64,000 bases of DNA from Zychaea mexicana (Eukaryota; Mucoromycota; Mucoromycetes; Mucorales; Lichtheimiaceae). The DNA is taken from positions 124,001 through 188,000 of the forward strand of contig NW_026516745.1 of the NCBI RefSeq assembly GCF_025766255.1, written 5' to 3'. Positions 11,266 to 22,571 of this stretch are shown here, piece after piece (the stretch's first letter is position 1; the number at the start of each line of letters is the position of its first letter). A model generated the notes under the pieces. The model had not been told where the DNA came from. It ran no database searches and saw only the letters and a list, made by a program, of their open reading frames with translations. A program made the translations under genes and the position numbers.

Positions 11266-11440
11266 CACTGGACAGGAGAGGGTATGTCAAGGGGTTGAAA
11301 AACAGCTTGACATGTGGGTGGCAAGGACATGTCAAGATGATATCAAGCTGTTTTTAACCCCTTGACATTTCTGTAGTAACAGCAAGTTAAGGGTCTATCA
11401 AGCTGTTTTAACAGCTTGACATATGGTATCCAAATTTAGG
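11266..11440. repeat. Subterminal CTTGACA/TGTCAAG repeats, left end
   Basis: At least five TGTCAAG/CTTGACA words lie within 165 bases, several joined to CAGCTTGACAT or ATCAAGCTGTTTT. Two more occur at the right end (22520-22556). Clustered short repeats beside the ends are typical transposase-binding sites in CACTA elements. Confidence 0.7.
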
Positions 11441-12634
11441 CGTGTATGTTACTGCATATGCATGCAAAGAGCAATGTAGTTCCCCCAGTTTCTCTACATA
11501 TGGACCGGGTACTAGAGCTGTATCAAGCTGACAGAGGTCTGCATAGCATGTTTTAGCATGTTATAATTTGTGCATATACCAAACGAATAAAATGACCGCA
11601 GTAGGTATCAATTTTTATATAGCAGCGATGATTATGATGGTATGGTAATAAGCAACTGAATTTTATTTATTTCAATATTAGAGTAGCAAAACAAAATTAT
11701 TAAGGATTCAAAGGAGTCAAAACGGGAGCAAACAATAAAAGCAAAAGCAAAGAGAGCATCTATGTATATGTGTATGTCTGTGTGAATATGCATACAATCT
11801 CTAGCTGGTGATGGGGCCGAAAATAACAAGAGTGAATCGCAACAATGCCGTGTGTGTTGATGACCCACGGTCCACTCAAAAAGTTTGTGCTGCAACTAGG
11901 TGAAAGTGAATATAGAAGTGTTACCTTTTTCTAAAAGCGCCATATGAAGTGTGGCAGCACTGACCAGCTTTCGCAGCAACACTAGGAATGACGTGAGATT
12001 GAGCGTGTATGAAGGATCCAGTTAGATGTTTGGCATGAGAGATCGTAGCAACAGTGGTAGCATTATGGGTAGAAGGCTGTAGTTCAAAGACAAAAAATGG
12101 AGTATATAGATAGAAAGAATGAAGAACTTACAAGCTTCGTCCTATGATGGCGCCGCCTACACTTTTGGACAGGAGAACAGATGATCGCGTCCTGAGCTAT
12201 AAGAATACCCAAATTAAAGTGGTATTAGATAGAGCCATAAAAGTTAAAACTAGTTTGACCACAACATGAGTAAAGAGGTGCTTCATGAACCTGTACTTAC
12301 GAGCCTTGAGAGAGTAGTGCGTCGCGTCAAGAAGGGAGGAAGTAAAGTGAAAAGAAAGAGAAAGAGGCGGGATAAAGAGAGAGATAGATTGATGCGGAAT
12401 AAAACTAGCTGCAATACCAAAAGAAAAAGTGACCCTGATCATGCACAAAAAAGAGCACCAGACAAAACAATCCCCCACCCGATAAAAGGTTCCCCCCACA
12501 TCCAAAACAATCTATTATACCAACCTCTTTCTGTCCACATACATCTTCGTACCTACTCCAAAAAAAGTGAGCGTTGACAAGACGAAGCATTACAGCTGTA
12601 GTTATGTGATGTATACTGAGATGATCTTGTATAG
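11441..12634. other. Non-coding 3' side of second Plavaka element
   Basis: No gene recognised. The block near 11470-11580 (GCATAGCATGTTTTAGCATG) resembles, inverted, the region near 33560-33610 of the outer element, so this is conserved subterminal sequence. The rest is presumably promoter or leader for the accessory gene. Confidence 0.45.
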
Positions 12635-13747
12635 ATGCCCACTGTATCTGAATTGCAAGCCCAACGTCAACGACGTATGGCAGTGCGTGAGGCCGATGTC
12701 GAACAGGCCAACAGTGCCTTGGATCGGCAGCAGCAGCAGCAGCAGCAGCAAAATGCGCTTTTGGATCGAGTCGTTGGTTTGGAAGCTGAGAACCAGGTGA
12801 TGCGATCCGAGCTCACCACGATGGGCCGAGCAGTTGCTGGTATGGTAACTCGTGGTGCCACTACTGGTACTGATGCTACCGATGAGAGGAATGGTGGCGA
12901 GCAAGTGCAAGCTCGTGGCCGCCGTACTCCAACTGCGTCTGTAAGTTTGTCGTGTTCTGTCAAGAGAGATTGAGATGGCTGGTGCAAAGAAATTGCTCAT
13001 TAAATAATATTGCCTTCATATATAAAAGGAGTGCATACGCGCTTACAATGGACGGCTTGGAAACGCTGGCCTAGGGCTCGACCTCAGTTTCACCGATAGC
13101 TACAACAAGGAGGCTGTGAAGCGCCTTGTTGAGTATGTCCACGGTCAAGGGTGCTTTAACTTGAGCAAGGGCCATATCAGGAATATGGTCTACCACCACT
13201 TCGACCATAAGCGCACGATGTCGAGATAGTCGGCTGCAACAAAAGCCCAGAGAAAAGTGACGAAACGGCGTTACCAACGTCGATACAATGTAAGCAAAAG
13301 TAGTAGTAGAAGGGCGTCGCATAAAATAATGAAGCTTGACGATGTTAACAGAAATCGACACGGCGACTTAACGTTTTCCGACGCCATGCATTCGAGCTGG
13401 AGGAGAAGTACCCTGGCGGATCGTCATTGCTGCAGGCCGAATGTATGTCGGATGAGGAGACCGATAATGAGGGGAGCGCTGAAGGCTTGAGTAGTGTTAA
13501 GCACGTGTCAGTCTTTGTGCCCGAATGGCGCAGTGAGAGGGTAATGATTTAGAAAGCGGGTGTTCTTTGCATACACATCTTATTGAAGAAATTGGTATAG
13601 GCAAACGTTTTCTTAGCGAGACTCGACGAGTACAGTGCGCCCACTGTTGATGCCCAGCCGAATGCGCTCGCACGAACAGCGGCTCGAAAGGCGGGCACCT
13701 TAGTCGAGAAGGTGCGCTCGCAGCTGCAAGACTGGATGCTTGCATAA
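12635..13747 (+). CDS. Plavaka-associated coiled-coil accessory protein (one internal TAG)
   Basis: Four exons (12635-12940, 13029-13289, 13352-13540, 13601-13747) join in phase to 301 codons. The N-terminus is a basic, Gln-rich coiled coil (SELQAQRQRRMAVREADVEQ, poly-Gln, LLDRVVGLEAENQVM), then an Arg/Gly linker. The middle exon has NKEAVKRLVEYVHGQGCFNL and a basic tail; an in-frame TAG at 13227-13229 interrupts it. The C-terminal exons hold FELEEKYPGGSSLLQAECMS with an acidic DEETDNEG, then VFVPEWRSER and a closing helix (LVEKVRSQLQDWMLA). It converges on the transposase. The outer element has a homologue in the same place (31641-32473), so it is a standing component of this family, perhaps a DNA-binding or assembly partner. 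Function is inferred. Confidence 0.75.
12728..12751 (+). repeat. CAG trinucleotide repeat
   Basis: Eight glutamine codons (CAGCAGCAG... then CAA) in the accessory gene; the outer-element homologue has a Gln run at the same place with several stops. Confidence 0.8.
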
Positions 13748-13919
13748 CTAATAAAATAGTTACCAGCTATATGCTGTGCGGGTTTGGGGTGGGCAAAAGA
13801 AGTTTATACCATATGTAACTGAATGGGGGGTGGGGGTGTGTGGGGGAGAAAGAGACTGCTTCGGAGAGGATGAAAGAAAATTTGAAAATTGAATCGTAGC
13901 ACTGCTTCTACTATTTGAT
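13748..13919. other. Short region between convergent genes
   Basis: 3' ends of the accessory gene and transposase. GCCCACCCCAAACC (minus strand) recurs near 31592 in the outer element, so the spacer is partly conserved. ACTAATAAAATAG just after the accessory stop could supply a polyadenylation signal. Confidence 0.45.
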
Positions 13920-16418
13920 TTACGCCAACATCTTTTTCGGCAATGGAATTACAACAGTTCTACCACTTGCATGCGTTTGATCATACTTTACAACTGCCAC
14001 CTGCCCATATAGACGATGAACGGGCACGATGCAGTCCATGTCTTCAGCACGAAAGTGGCTACGCCACGTCTCCAGGTAACTGTCAACAAATAGCGGCTCA
14101 TTGCTGCTGAAGATGCTGTACCACCTAACAAAAGCAAAAACGTGCTTTTCAAGCTGGCCGTTGACCATCAATTCGTGCCGAAAGAAGTACTGGATCTCGC
14201 ATGGCCAAGCGATAGGCTCGCCTCGATCCTCTGCCTGGTACAACACCTGTGCATGTGCACCTCGACGTGATCGCGCTTCTTTACTTCTGTATAGCTGACC
14301 CATAATGCGTATGGTCTTAATTTTCTCGTATCGGTTGTTGACAAAAACTCGGCCTGCTTGCGCTTCTCTATAGTAGTCGAGTTCGGCACTATATACCGAC
14401 CGGTAAAATGCGAGAAGGTACTCATACACTGGCTCAATCATGAAGCTTGTTGGCGCAGTGTCTAATGGATACGCATCTGGCGGCAATGGCTCGCTTCTAG
14501 TGGCCAGCTCTGTACTCGTCGACAGCGCAAAGAAATCGTGAGGGTCAAACGTACTATACGCAATGTCAACACTTTGCTGAATCGGTTGTACGATGTCAAG
14601 GAAGCGATTCAAAAAGTCGAAATGGCTTGGTCTATCATCGAAGCGGGCTTCAAACGACCGGACAAAGTCGCGAGCACCTGTCTTTTGCAAGAACTTCTTC
14701 ATAAATGTCATCTCGAACGAATCCTTCTGGTTGGTATCGATCTCCTTTAAATACCCATTATATCTCTCAAAACTAAATAGCCAGAAAGCGTATAAAGGTC
14801 CAAAATCCTCGATCGTTACATCCAAATGCATATGTAGATGCATATTCGGCGTGACCTCTTCTGCTCCGTACAAGCGTTCCACACCACGGCAAAAGGACAG
14901 CAAAAGCGTACTGGCTTCTTCGATCTCATCCATAGTGATTGATGGTTTGACTAGCAGTCGACAGGCATTTACAAACTGCAGCCAATGTTGAAGGAGGTGG
15001 CGGGGGAGATGGTTTTGCAAAACAAATGGCGAGTACACAATACACCACGATTTCCAATCATCAGCAGTCATGAAGGAGAAGCCAGCTTCTATCTTTCGCT
15101 TCAAGGAAACGTAGTCGGGGGGGAGCACAATGCTGTCGGCCAATACCTGCATTTCTCGAAGGTCCTGCCTCGTCAAGTCGCCATTCTCGATCCATGTCTT
15201 TGTCATACGCTTTGCTGTCCCGAGGAACAGGTTATGCATCGGATCAATGATCGTACAGCGAACAGGGTCAAAGTATTCAAGGCGGTGCAATTCTGACCAT
15301 CGAGTTCCGGTGTCGCGTTCGATTTCTCGGCGAGCAGCAAGTGTGTCAGCTTGCCGCCATTGTTCGGCGTCATGGCGATTGCTTTCGCGTGTCCGCAGCT
15401 CCCATTCCTCCATTTCGAATCCTGAGTAGTCGATGTCTGTTGTACCAGGAAATACGAAAAACTGGCGAGCGCATTTATGGCAAGCACAAGTGCTAGCATA
15501 GGAAGTGAACCCACCGGTTTTTCTGGCAGCAGGTATGTCACAAGCATTGAGTAGTAGGGCCAAACGTACTTGTGCTCCCTCTGGATGCTCGTTCGTTCCA
15601 ACTGTTTTCCAATCATACCATTCAAGCAAATCATCGACCATTGGGCGCAAGTAGTGGTTCATGTCGGATGTGCTTGGCTCTCGCGGACCTGGCATTACTC
15701 CAATGAGTATAACATTCTCCGTTTTGTAACGCTCAGATCGAGGGAGATTATTGACGGTCAAATATAATGCACCGCATGAGTATGTCGAATTCGTGAACAG
15801 GCCGAACCAGTCAACATTGAGCGTCAACAACAGCGAACGAACCTCTGCGGCAAAGCGACGACCAGCACGATCAGCAAACTCTCGCCACATGTCGCCATCA
15901 TAAACGTCGTAAAATGTATTTGTGACACGTCTGCGATCGCGCCATGTTTCGATCATCGTCTCAAATCCCGGTCGTTTGAACAGTCGCTCAATACTCGCAG
16001 ATAAGGGCTGGTAAGCAAATTCTTTGATTGGCGACAATCTATTGCCCACTGATCTGAACAATGCTCGGCCACATAGGCGACTGTAACGGATATCGTTATT
16101 TGTGTATGTACGTAGGCAATCTGGCGTCAAAAGGTAAATGCTACACACCCAGAGGTTTTTTGTGCAGATTTGTTTATAAACAATGAAGGATTCAAAAAAT
16201 TGCCTTTTTCGGTTGAGCATCTAACAAGGTGGGGGGAGTGGGGGTTATGCTTTTTGGGGGATTGAGAGAAAGCTTCAACGATCGTTTCAATAGGCGTAAA
16301 CAAACAAGCAAGCAAGAGGGCGTTCAGATTTTTCAGTTCAGAATAAAAAAATTTTTATTTGTAAAAACGACATTTGAAAAAAGTACACAGTAGAAAGAGA
16401 AATGGAACTACGGACGCG

Positions 16419-16458
<40 letters not shown>

Positions 16459-19400
16459 TTACTGTCATACTTCTAGCTAGGATACAGGTCACGACGAAGG
16501 TAGATATTCTAAGGGAGGGGATGAGTATGCTTACCTCACTTATCAGACAACATAAGACGGCAAGTATTTGCTATTGCTCTGTATGGTATAAACAGTTGAT
16601 TAGAAAAGGCATCCTAGGACTAATACACATATCAACTTCGTCCATTACCTTATCATGCGATTAATGTAAAAGAGCTGCCTGCTCTCTCTCGTCCTCCCCG
16701 TGAAACTACACAAGAAGTAAAAAGGTTACAATTGAGTAAGATTGACTTAAGCGAAAGGGCACAAAATGAGGACAAGACCCCCTTTTAGTAGTTTGAGACG
16801 TTGAAACTTACCATATTTTAGCCGAAGAAAATGTGAAAGAGAGAAAAAACGTGAGAATCACGGAAAAAGTCATATATATACCCCCTTATTCATCACCGTC
16901 ACAACTTTAATACACAATTAAGCTGCACCAAGTGTCGTTTTCTTTCTTTTTACATCAAACCAAAATGTCCACTTCCACTTTCCGTCTTGACGAACCTGAA
17001 AATAACATCCATCGCTGTCAATACTGCGACAAGGTTTATGCAACTAACTCAAACCTTCACCGACATATTCGTGAAAAGCATACACTGCAAGTACCGTGGA
17101 GGATATAAAACTGAGTTTCATATAGTACTAATGCATATCATTTGTTAAAAGTCAAAACGTCCCTGCTGAGTCGATGTACGAATCGCGTGAAACCGAGGAT
17201 AGCGATCTTAGAGACGAAGGAGATGACTTCGATGATACTTTGGTTATTGATCAAGAGGACTTCTCCTACCTTGAAGTTGATGACAGTCACGAGGCTGATG
17301 AAGGGGAAGTTAGCGACTTCAACCAGCAGTAGGGCGCCTACCATAGATGGGACTCCAACCCATTCTATCTATTTAAAAACGAAATGGAGATGCAAGCCCT
17401 GTTGTTTTTCAAAGGCTCTCAGGACAGATTCTCCAACAGAATTTTAAAGAAGATTTTGCAGCTCTTGAGAAATTTATCGAATTATCTCACAAGGAGCGAG
17501 ATTTGATTCAACCAAGACCGGAGGGCTTCGACCTGATTAAAAACGTACCAAAGGATGACAGAATTTGCAAGAGCCATGATCCCAGCAGAAAATTTCCCAA
17601 GCTCAAAGTTCACAGTTGCCAAATCAACAAAGGAGAGAGCCAGGAGCCTGCCGATCTATTCATGATCAAACCTTCCAGGTAGTATCTTAGCAGTACATTT
17701 ACACTTTTCACAAAAGTGCACGTCAGATAAAAAATACTAACACCATTCACTTGGGGCTTATCGTCTAGCCACTTGGGTATGGTCATGTCAAACCCAGTCA
17801 AGGTCAAACTCCTCAAGCATTTTCTTCCTGACTTTACGGCGAACAAACGCTATACCTTGAATCAAGGTCGAAAATGGAAGGATAACTATCATTTCCAGGC
17901 ACCAATGGTTCCAAAGGAGTTATTCAACACTGAGGCGGATTATTGGGTTGGCGATGTTGTTTATTGCCGTTCTACTCGCCAATATCAAATCATCGACACG
18001 TTCTTTACTATGGAGCAAAACGTTTTTGCTACATGCTACCCTGTAACGCTAGACGACAACAACAGATTGCTTCTTCTTACGTATTACAAAGTGAACATAC
18101 CTTTGTCCAACATGACAATGCCGTATATGTCGATTCAAGAACTGGAGGGAAGATACGATATCTGCTCGTTGCAACTGACCGTCTCTGGCCAAATTGAATG
18201 GTTACCGAGAAATTGCCTCTCTGATATCCATTTGAGCATGATACAAAAAGCTCTCGGATACCGTAATCGCGTTCCGACCAATCTTCAAAGCGGAAGACAT
18301 TTGAAGGTTCGGGTCGTCCTACTTTCCTTGTTTTCCGATGATACCAGTGGCAATCGATCCAAGAAGTGGAATTGCTACGGTACTTGGATGATGAACGTCG
18401 CTGCATTTGATTTAACGGACAGTAATAAGTACGAGAACCACTACTTTTTATGTACCAGCAATCACTCTATAAATGCGAGGGAGATGACCGGGCCACTTGG
18501 TGAAGATCTTTGCCAGCTAGAACGAGGCCAAGTTATGTACGACGCCATTCTTGGTGAAGACATCTTTGTAATTGCACCTGTACTTTTCTTCCGTGGTGAC
18601 AATGTGCGACAAGCCAAGCTGGCGTTGAACAAAGGGTCGATGGCAAAGCACCCTTGTCGATACTGTTATTGGCAAGCGGATCCCTTCAAGCCCATCGATG
18701 CTACTGGTCAGCCTGTCGCATTGCGATACAGTGCTGGATCTCACTTGGTACAGGAACGAACTTGGATCGACTTCCGCGACTTTGTGAGAGGAGCTGAAGA
18801 GCGAAATGGTAGAGTACATCTATTAAACAGTGGCCGAGTCGTTCGACTTAACGGAGGCACAAACAGCATGACGCCCTCCTCCACAGCGGACTGGAGTAAC
18901 CTCAGCTTTAAGCTAACTGGAGCAGAGGTACTACTGAACTTGAATGCCGTGGACCTCTCAAAAGATTTGCCAGTCGAGATTCTGCATACCATTTTGCTCG
19001 GGATGACAAAATACTGTCTCAAGATTTCGATGCAGTACTTCATCCAAACTAAAGAAACGGATAGTCTGACTCTACTTTTTCGCAACTACAACTCTCCTGC
19101 CTTGCACCGAAACTTGACCTCTTCGTTGAAAATGTACCGATCGTTTCTTGGTGGTGACTTCAAAATTCTTGTCCAGCTTCTGCCCTCGCTGTTACAAAGA
19201 GCAAGAAACAACAGCCCTCAACTGTCAACGGACCACGATTCGTTTTCTGCAATGTTTGAATGTTTCAATAAGCTTGCCGCACTATCGTCGCTTGTCTATA
19301 TGCAAAAGATCGACAATTTCGATCAGTACAAGTTGGAATTAGATACGACTGTAGCAGAAACAATGACTGCAATAGATAATCTCCAGCATACAACAACGCC

Positions 19401-21963
19401 GATCGCCGAAAGCAGAAGAACTCCAGCTACTCGAACAACCGCTATACAGAGAATGAACTTTTCTTCTCTGTGCAACAGATTGAAAGCACATCTTCTTATT
19501 CATCTGTCGCAAGATGCGGATCGAATTGGTGGAGCCGTTCATACTGAAGCAGAGAGGTGTGAACAACACCATAAATTTATGCGTGAGCTTCTATGCCACA
19601 CCAATAGGCAGAACGGTGGACGAGACGTGGCCAGAAAATTTGCAGAAGAATATATGCTATGTCATACATGTGAAGGTGGTCGTTTCGTGGATTGTTTTTC
19701 AGGAGTTTGGGAAACCTGCTGTCCAGGTGTTATCGCTTCGTATGATCCTGTGTTGGTACAAAGTGGGCTCGTTCTGGCAGACAACACAAACAGCAGTAAG
19801 AAGCTTAAGGTTGGCCTAGCTGCCTTGTTCTATAACCGCCATACATCTTCCAAGACAAGTGGATTGACCCTAGGTGTCATCACGGCGAAACAAGGCGACG
19901 AGCTCTATGTTCAGGCTTACGATTTTGTTCTGGCTGCTGGTGAAGCTGCGTCAATGCAAAGTCGAAGCATTTTTGATTGCTGCGTTCAAGACATCGCAAG
20001 CAATTTTATCGTCGTGCGGTTACCTCGCGATGATTTCGTCCTTAATAGCACTGACGAAGATCTTGTTGTCGAAGTTTTCGACATGTCACAAAGTCTAATA
20101 ATGAGAGCGCCACAGAGAGACTCGTTGAGCGTCAATAAGTCGAAGTTTGGGACTCGCTGGTGGCTCAAAAACACGACATACAACTTTGAAAAAATCGTTT
20201 ACTAAACCCATTCCTTCAATCTTTTCATTACATCACTTCTCTTCTTAATACGTTACCTATGTCTCATTCCTATACCCTTTGTTGATTATTCTTCTATGCA
20301 TCTTAACCAACCTCTTTTATATTCTTTCTGTATGATTTCTCTATGCGTTTTATGACCACCTTTTATATTCTTTCTGTATGATTCTTATGTCCGTTTTTTA
20401 TGCCCCTCCAAATCCTATTTTTTGTCTTTCGCTTCTTTTCTTACATGCCAGTTTTGATTAATATATTTTATGCCTCTTCAGTAAAGTGTTGTTACAACTA
20501 CAAACTGATTATTTTTCTGTGATTGCGTAATTACATTTTCATTACAATGACATTGTAAAACTGGCGGCTTAATTAGCGGAAACCAATTGTGATTGGACAG
20601 ATCGTGTGCGTGGTGGGTGCTCACCTCCAGGAGGGGGGTGTTGAATATGCGAGAGAGTTGGGGGCCACACCTGAAAACGGATGGTGAGGGTGCACAAAAC
20701 ACCTTTTTGTACAAGAAATGCAAACAAAGACGCACCAAAAAAGTCTCCCAGGTTGATTTGGGGGAGGCTGCTCACCTCCTTTGAAAACGGGCCGAAATTG
20801 TATCCAATAAAATCATGGTTTCTTAAAGTTTATCAATATTTATATACAAAAAAGGATTTGTTTCCTCTGGGTGTGTATGGCATGTCGGACATGATACATA
20901 ACGTCGTAAAGAATCAATTTGGGTAGCGATGCCGGTGATACGACGCAATGTGGCAAGAGAGAGAGGAAGACGGTCAGAAGATAGAAAAGGAAGATCTTCG
21001 AGAAGGATTGCACAAAACTCAATAAGCGTGCTCGACGTTCGTTCAGAGAGGAAGTGCAACTGGAACAGAACAAGGAAAACAAGGACAAGAACGTAGGGAT
21101 GAGAATACCCTGGAAGCAAGGGTGTTTGTGGATGAAGGTAAGCAGCATCTTTAGAAGGATATGAGAAACTTTGAATGAGTGAAATAAAAATGGGTTTTCC
21201 AAAAAAAAAATTGCACACACCTTGTTCGTCAATGCTGGCTGTTTCTTCTTCATTCACATTGTCTGCTTCGACATCCCATTCAACATCTTCGGCATCGAGC
21301 AAACGTTCGGTGCCGCCAACACTGTCTCTGTCTTCCTCCACTCCAAAGACATTGTCCTCGTCAGAGAACGACAAACGATGACTCGCAGCAGCTATTATAT
21401 ACCGTTCAACCATTCAACAATAAATCATATATCCCTTCCTTGACACTATCCATCACTTATCTCAACATACCAGGAGAGGAAGAAGGAGCATCAATATCAT
21501 GAATAGCTATTCATCCAACAATAAGTTATCTTACTCTCTTTCTATTATCGATCAATTATCTCGACATACCAAGAGAACGGGAAGTGGAAGGCTCATTCGA
21601 AACATCATCACCAATATCCATTTCGTCAATATCCATATTATCTGATGCTTCAGATAAGGAAGGCTGTTCGCCTTCAAAAGTGGCTATGGGAGCGCTTACT
21701 GTGTTCACGAAACGTCTGGTTACTAAATAATGTCAACACTTTGAACGCTACTATGAAACAAATATACCGTTGTGTGAGATTCCTTCTCTAGCCGAATTTA
21801 CAGCACGCTGAGTGTGCTGCTCTCTTTGTATACGAGTAACCTCGCGAAAACCGAAAATGCTGCTTCTGAAACATTCCGGACAAAAGCATTCGACCCTTTC
21901 TGGATTATAATCCATGATGGGAATGCAATGAGGACGAAGAACAACAAATTGGGACGATTCCAT
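13920..21963 (-). CDS. Plavaka-like transposase, split by a CACTA-clan insertion
   Basis: Exons 21963-21768, 21698-21570, 21391-21221 and a long last exon 21148-20876 that continues at 16141-13920 once the 16144-20875 insert and its TA duplication are removed: about 996 residues, no internal stop. The N-terminus has CFCPECFRSSIFGFREVTR; next come acidic exons. The core shows PLSASIERLFKRPGFE, DVYDGDMWREF, LLLTLNVDWFGLF, GALYLTVNNLPRSERYKTEN, GVMPGPREPS and IIDPMHNLFLGTAKRMTKTW, the RNase-H-fold signature of Plavaka/CACTA-clan transposases, then FVNACRLLVKPS and the conserved end VVIPLPKKMLA-TAA. The first ~26 residues of the open frame reading in from 16220 (MLNRKRQFF...) come from the inserted element's end and are not native. 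Confidence 0.88.
16156..16964. other. 5' region of the 4.7 kb element
   Basis: No gene. It contains the CTA microsatellite (16420-16457) and a promoter-like stretch with TCATATATATACCC (about 16869-16882) about 85 bases before the start codon, followed by a pyrimidine-rich leader. Confidence 0.5.
16420..16457 (+). repeat. CTA microsatellite
   Basis: About 12 tandem CTA/TAC units ending ATTACTG. Confidence 0.85.
16965..20205 (+). pseudogene. Zinc-finger CACTA-clan transposase, 5' exons damaged
   Basis: The first exon (ATG 16965) encodes a C2H2 finger (HRCQYCDKVYATNSNLHRHI then REKH). After an intron near 17090-17150 comes an acidic linker (DSDLRDEGDDFDD) that hits TAG about 17330. The frame then reads AYHRWDSNPFYLFKNEMEMQ and needs a one-base shift near 17440 to reach DFAALEKFIELSHKERD. 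A clean intron joins KPS to HLGMVMSNPVKVK (acceptor about 17768), leading into an uninterrupted core of about 800 codons. The core has VVLLSLFSDDTSGNRSKKWN, HYFLCTSNHSINAREMTGP, CRYCYWQ and LPVEILHTILLGMTKYCLK. The family is common in early-diverging fungi to my recollection. The ORF ends at TAA. The core looks functional; the N-terminus does not. Confidence 0.75.
20206..20875. other. 3' non-coding region of the 4.7 kb element
   Basis: Pyrimidine-rich 3' UTR-like sequence (repeated TTTTATATTCTTTCTGTATGATT, two copies near 20316 and 20361), then a G/C-richer stretch with CACCTCCAGGAGGGGGGTG (20620-20638) and similar CACCTCC words near 20775. No gene. Confidence 0.5.
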
Positions 21964-22503
21964 TTTTTATTTTCTTCCTTAAATTGACCCCCGCTGTTGT
22001 CCCTTACTCACTTATGAATGGGTCTTTCCTCCTGCTACTACTGGGATCAAGAAATCCTTTTTATACTGTGTTACATATTATGTTTATACATCCGCCGCAT
22101 TGTTGCGTTGTGCTTGTGTATAAACTTCATGTAAAAAAATATATAATGCAGATACATATACGGAATACAATATCACACAAGCTTTTCTTCTGCATGAAGG
22201 AAGGAGCAGTAAGATGCGTCATTTTGCATAGAATCGGGGACAGAGTTGCTGGAAGCCATTTTTATAGGGGGTGTTCACATAGGGTAAGATGAAATTGTAA
22301 AAAAAAAAGTGGGGATGTAACCCCCCAACAACTATTTTCTAAAAGCAAAGTAGCCAGAAACCATAGCATTGCTCTTAGCACTCTCATGCATTAGCGCGCT
22401 TTTCAGTTACTGTTATGGGATAACCTCGAATGCAGATCAGGTAGTTGGTGCATATCTACTAAATTTAGTCTATACAACCTGGTTAGTTTTTTCCTTGGTA
22501 CCC
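21964..22503. other. 5' region of second Plavaka element
   Basis: Upstream of the transposase start; no gene. The region 22430-22500 shares ACTAAATTTAGTAGATATGC-type sequence with 9740-9760 of the outer element. Confidence 0.45.
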
Positions 22504-22568
22504 CAACAGCTTGCCACCACATGTCAAGCTGTTTTCTAACCACTTGACATTTGGTTTTTCGTGCGGTG
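22504..22568. repeat. Right terminus and subterminal repeats of second Plavaka element
   Basis: Contains ACATGTCAAGCTGTTTTC and CACTTGACATTTGG followed by the terminal CGTGCGGTG. It aligns in inverse orientation with 11266-11325. Confidence 0.75.
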
Positions 22569-22571
22569 ATG

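Larger units (their letters stand above)
16144..20875 (+). mobile_element. CACTA-clan transposon with 12 bp TIR and TA duplication
   Basis: The termini CACACCCAGAGG (16144-16155) and CCTCTGGGTGTG (20864-20875) are perfect inverted repeats. TA flanks both sides (16142-16143, 20876-20877), and removal restores the reading SCPTCH/SIYLLTPD of the host transposase. It carries one plus-strand gene: a zinc-finger exon at 16965 and a large transposase exon ending at 20205. A 2 bp duplication with CAC- ends fits some EnSpm/CACTA groups; Tc1/mariner also uses TA but the protein is unlike DD34D/E transposases. Confidence 0.88.
11266..22568 (-). mobile_element. Second Plavaka-like transposon, inserted in the outer one
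   Basis: Ends are CACTGGACAGGAGAGG (11266) and, inverted, CACCGCACGAAAAACC (22568). The next 50 bases of both ends align, sharing AAACAGCTTGACATGTGG. Flanking ATG (11263-11265 and 22569-22571) is the target duplication, so the outer gene would read GGTGACATG/TGGCGAG without it. It carries a minus-strand transposase (13920-21963), a convergent accessory gene (12635-13747), and one 4,732 bp insert. Own length is about 6.6 kb. Confidence 0.92.

Noticed and set aside
12602..13000. Minus-strand frames opposite the accessory gene
   Set aside because: They oppose a spliced plus-strand gene with a clear homologue in the outer element.
16144..20875. Tc1/mariner element because of the TA duplication
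   Set aside because: The transposase is a large zinc-finger CACTA-clan type without the DD34D/E layout, and the TIR starts CAC.
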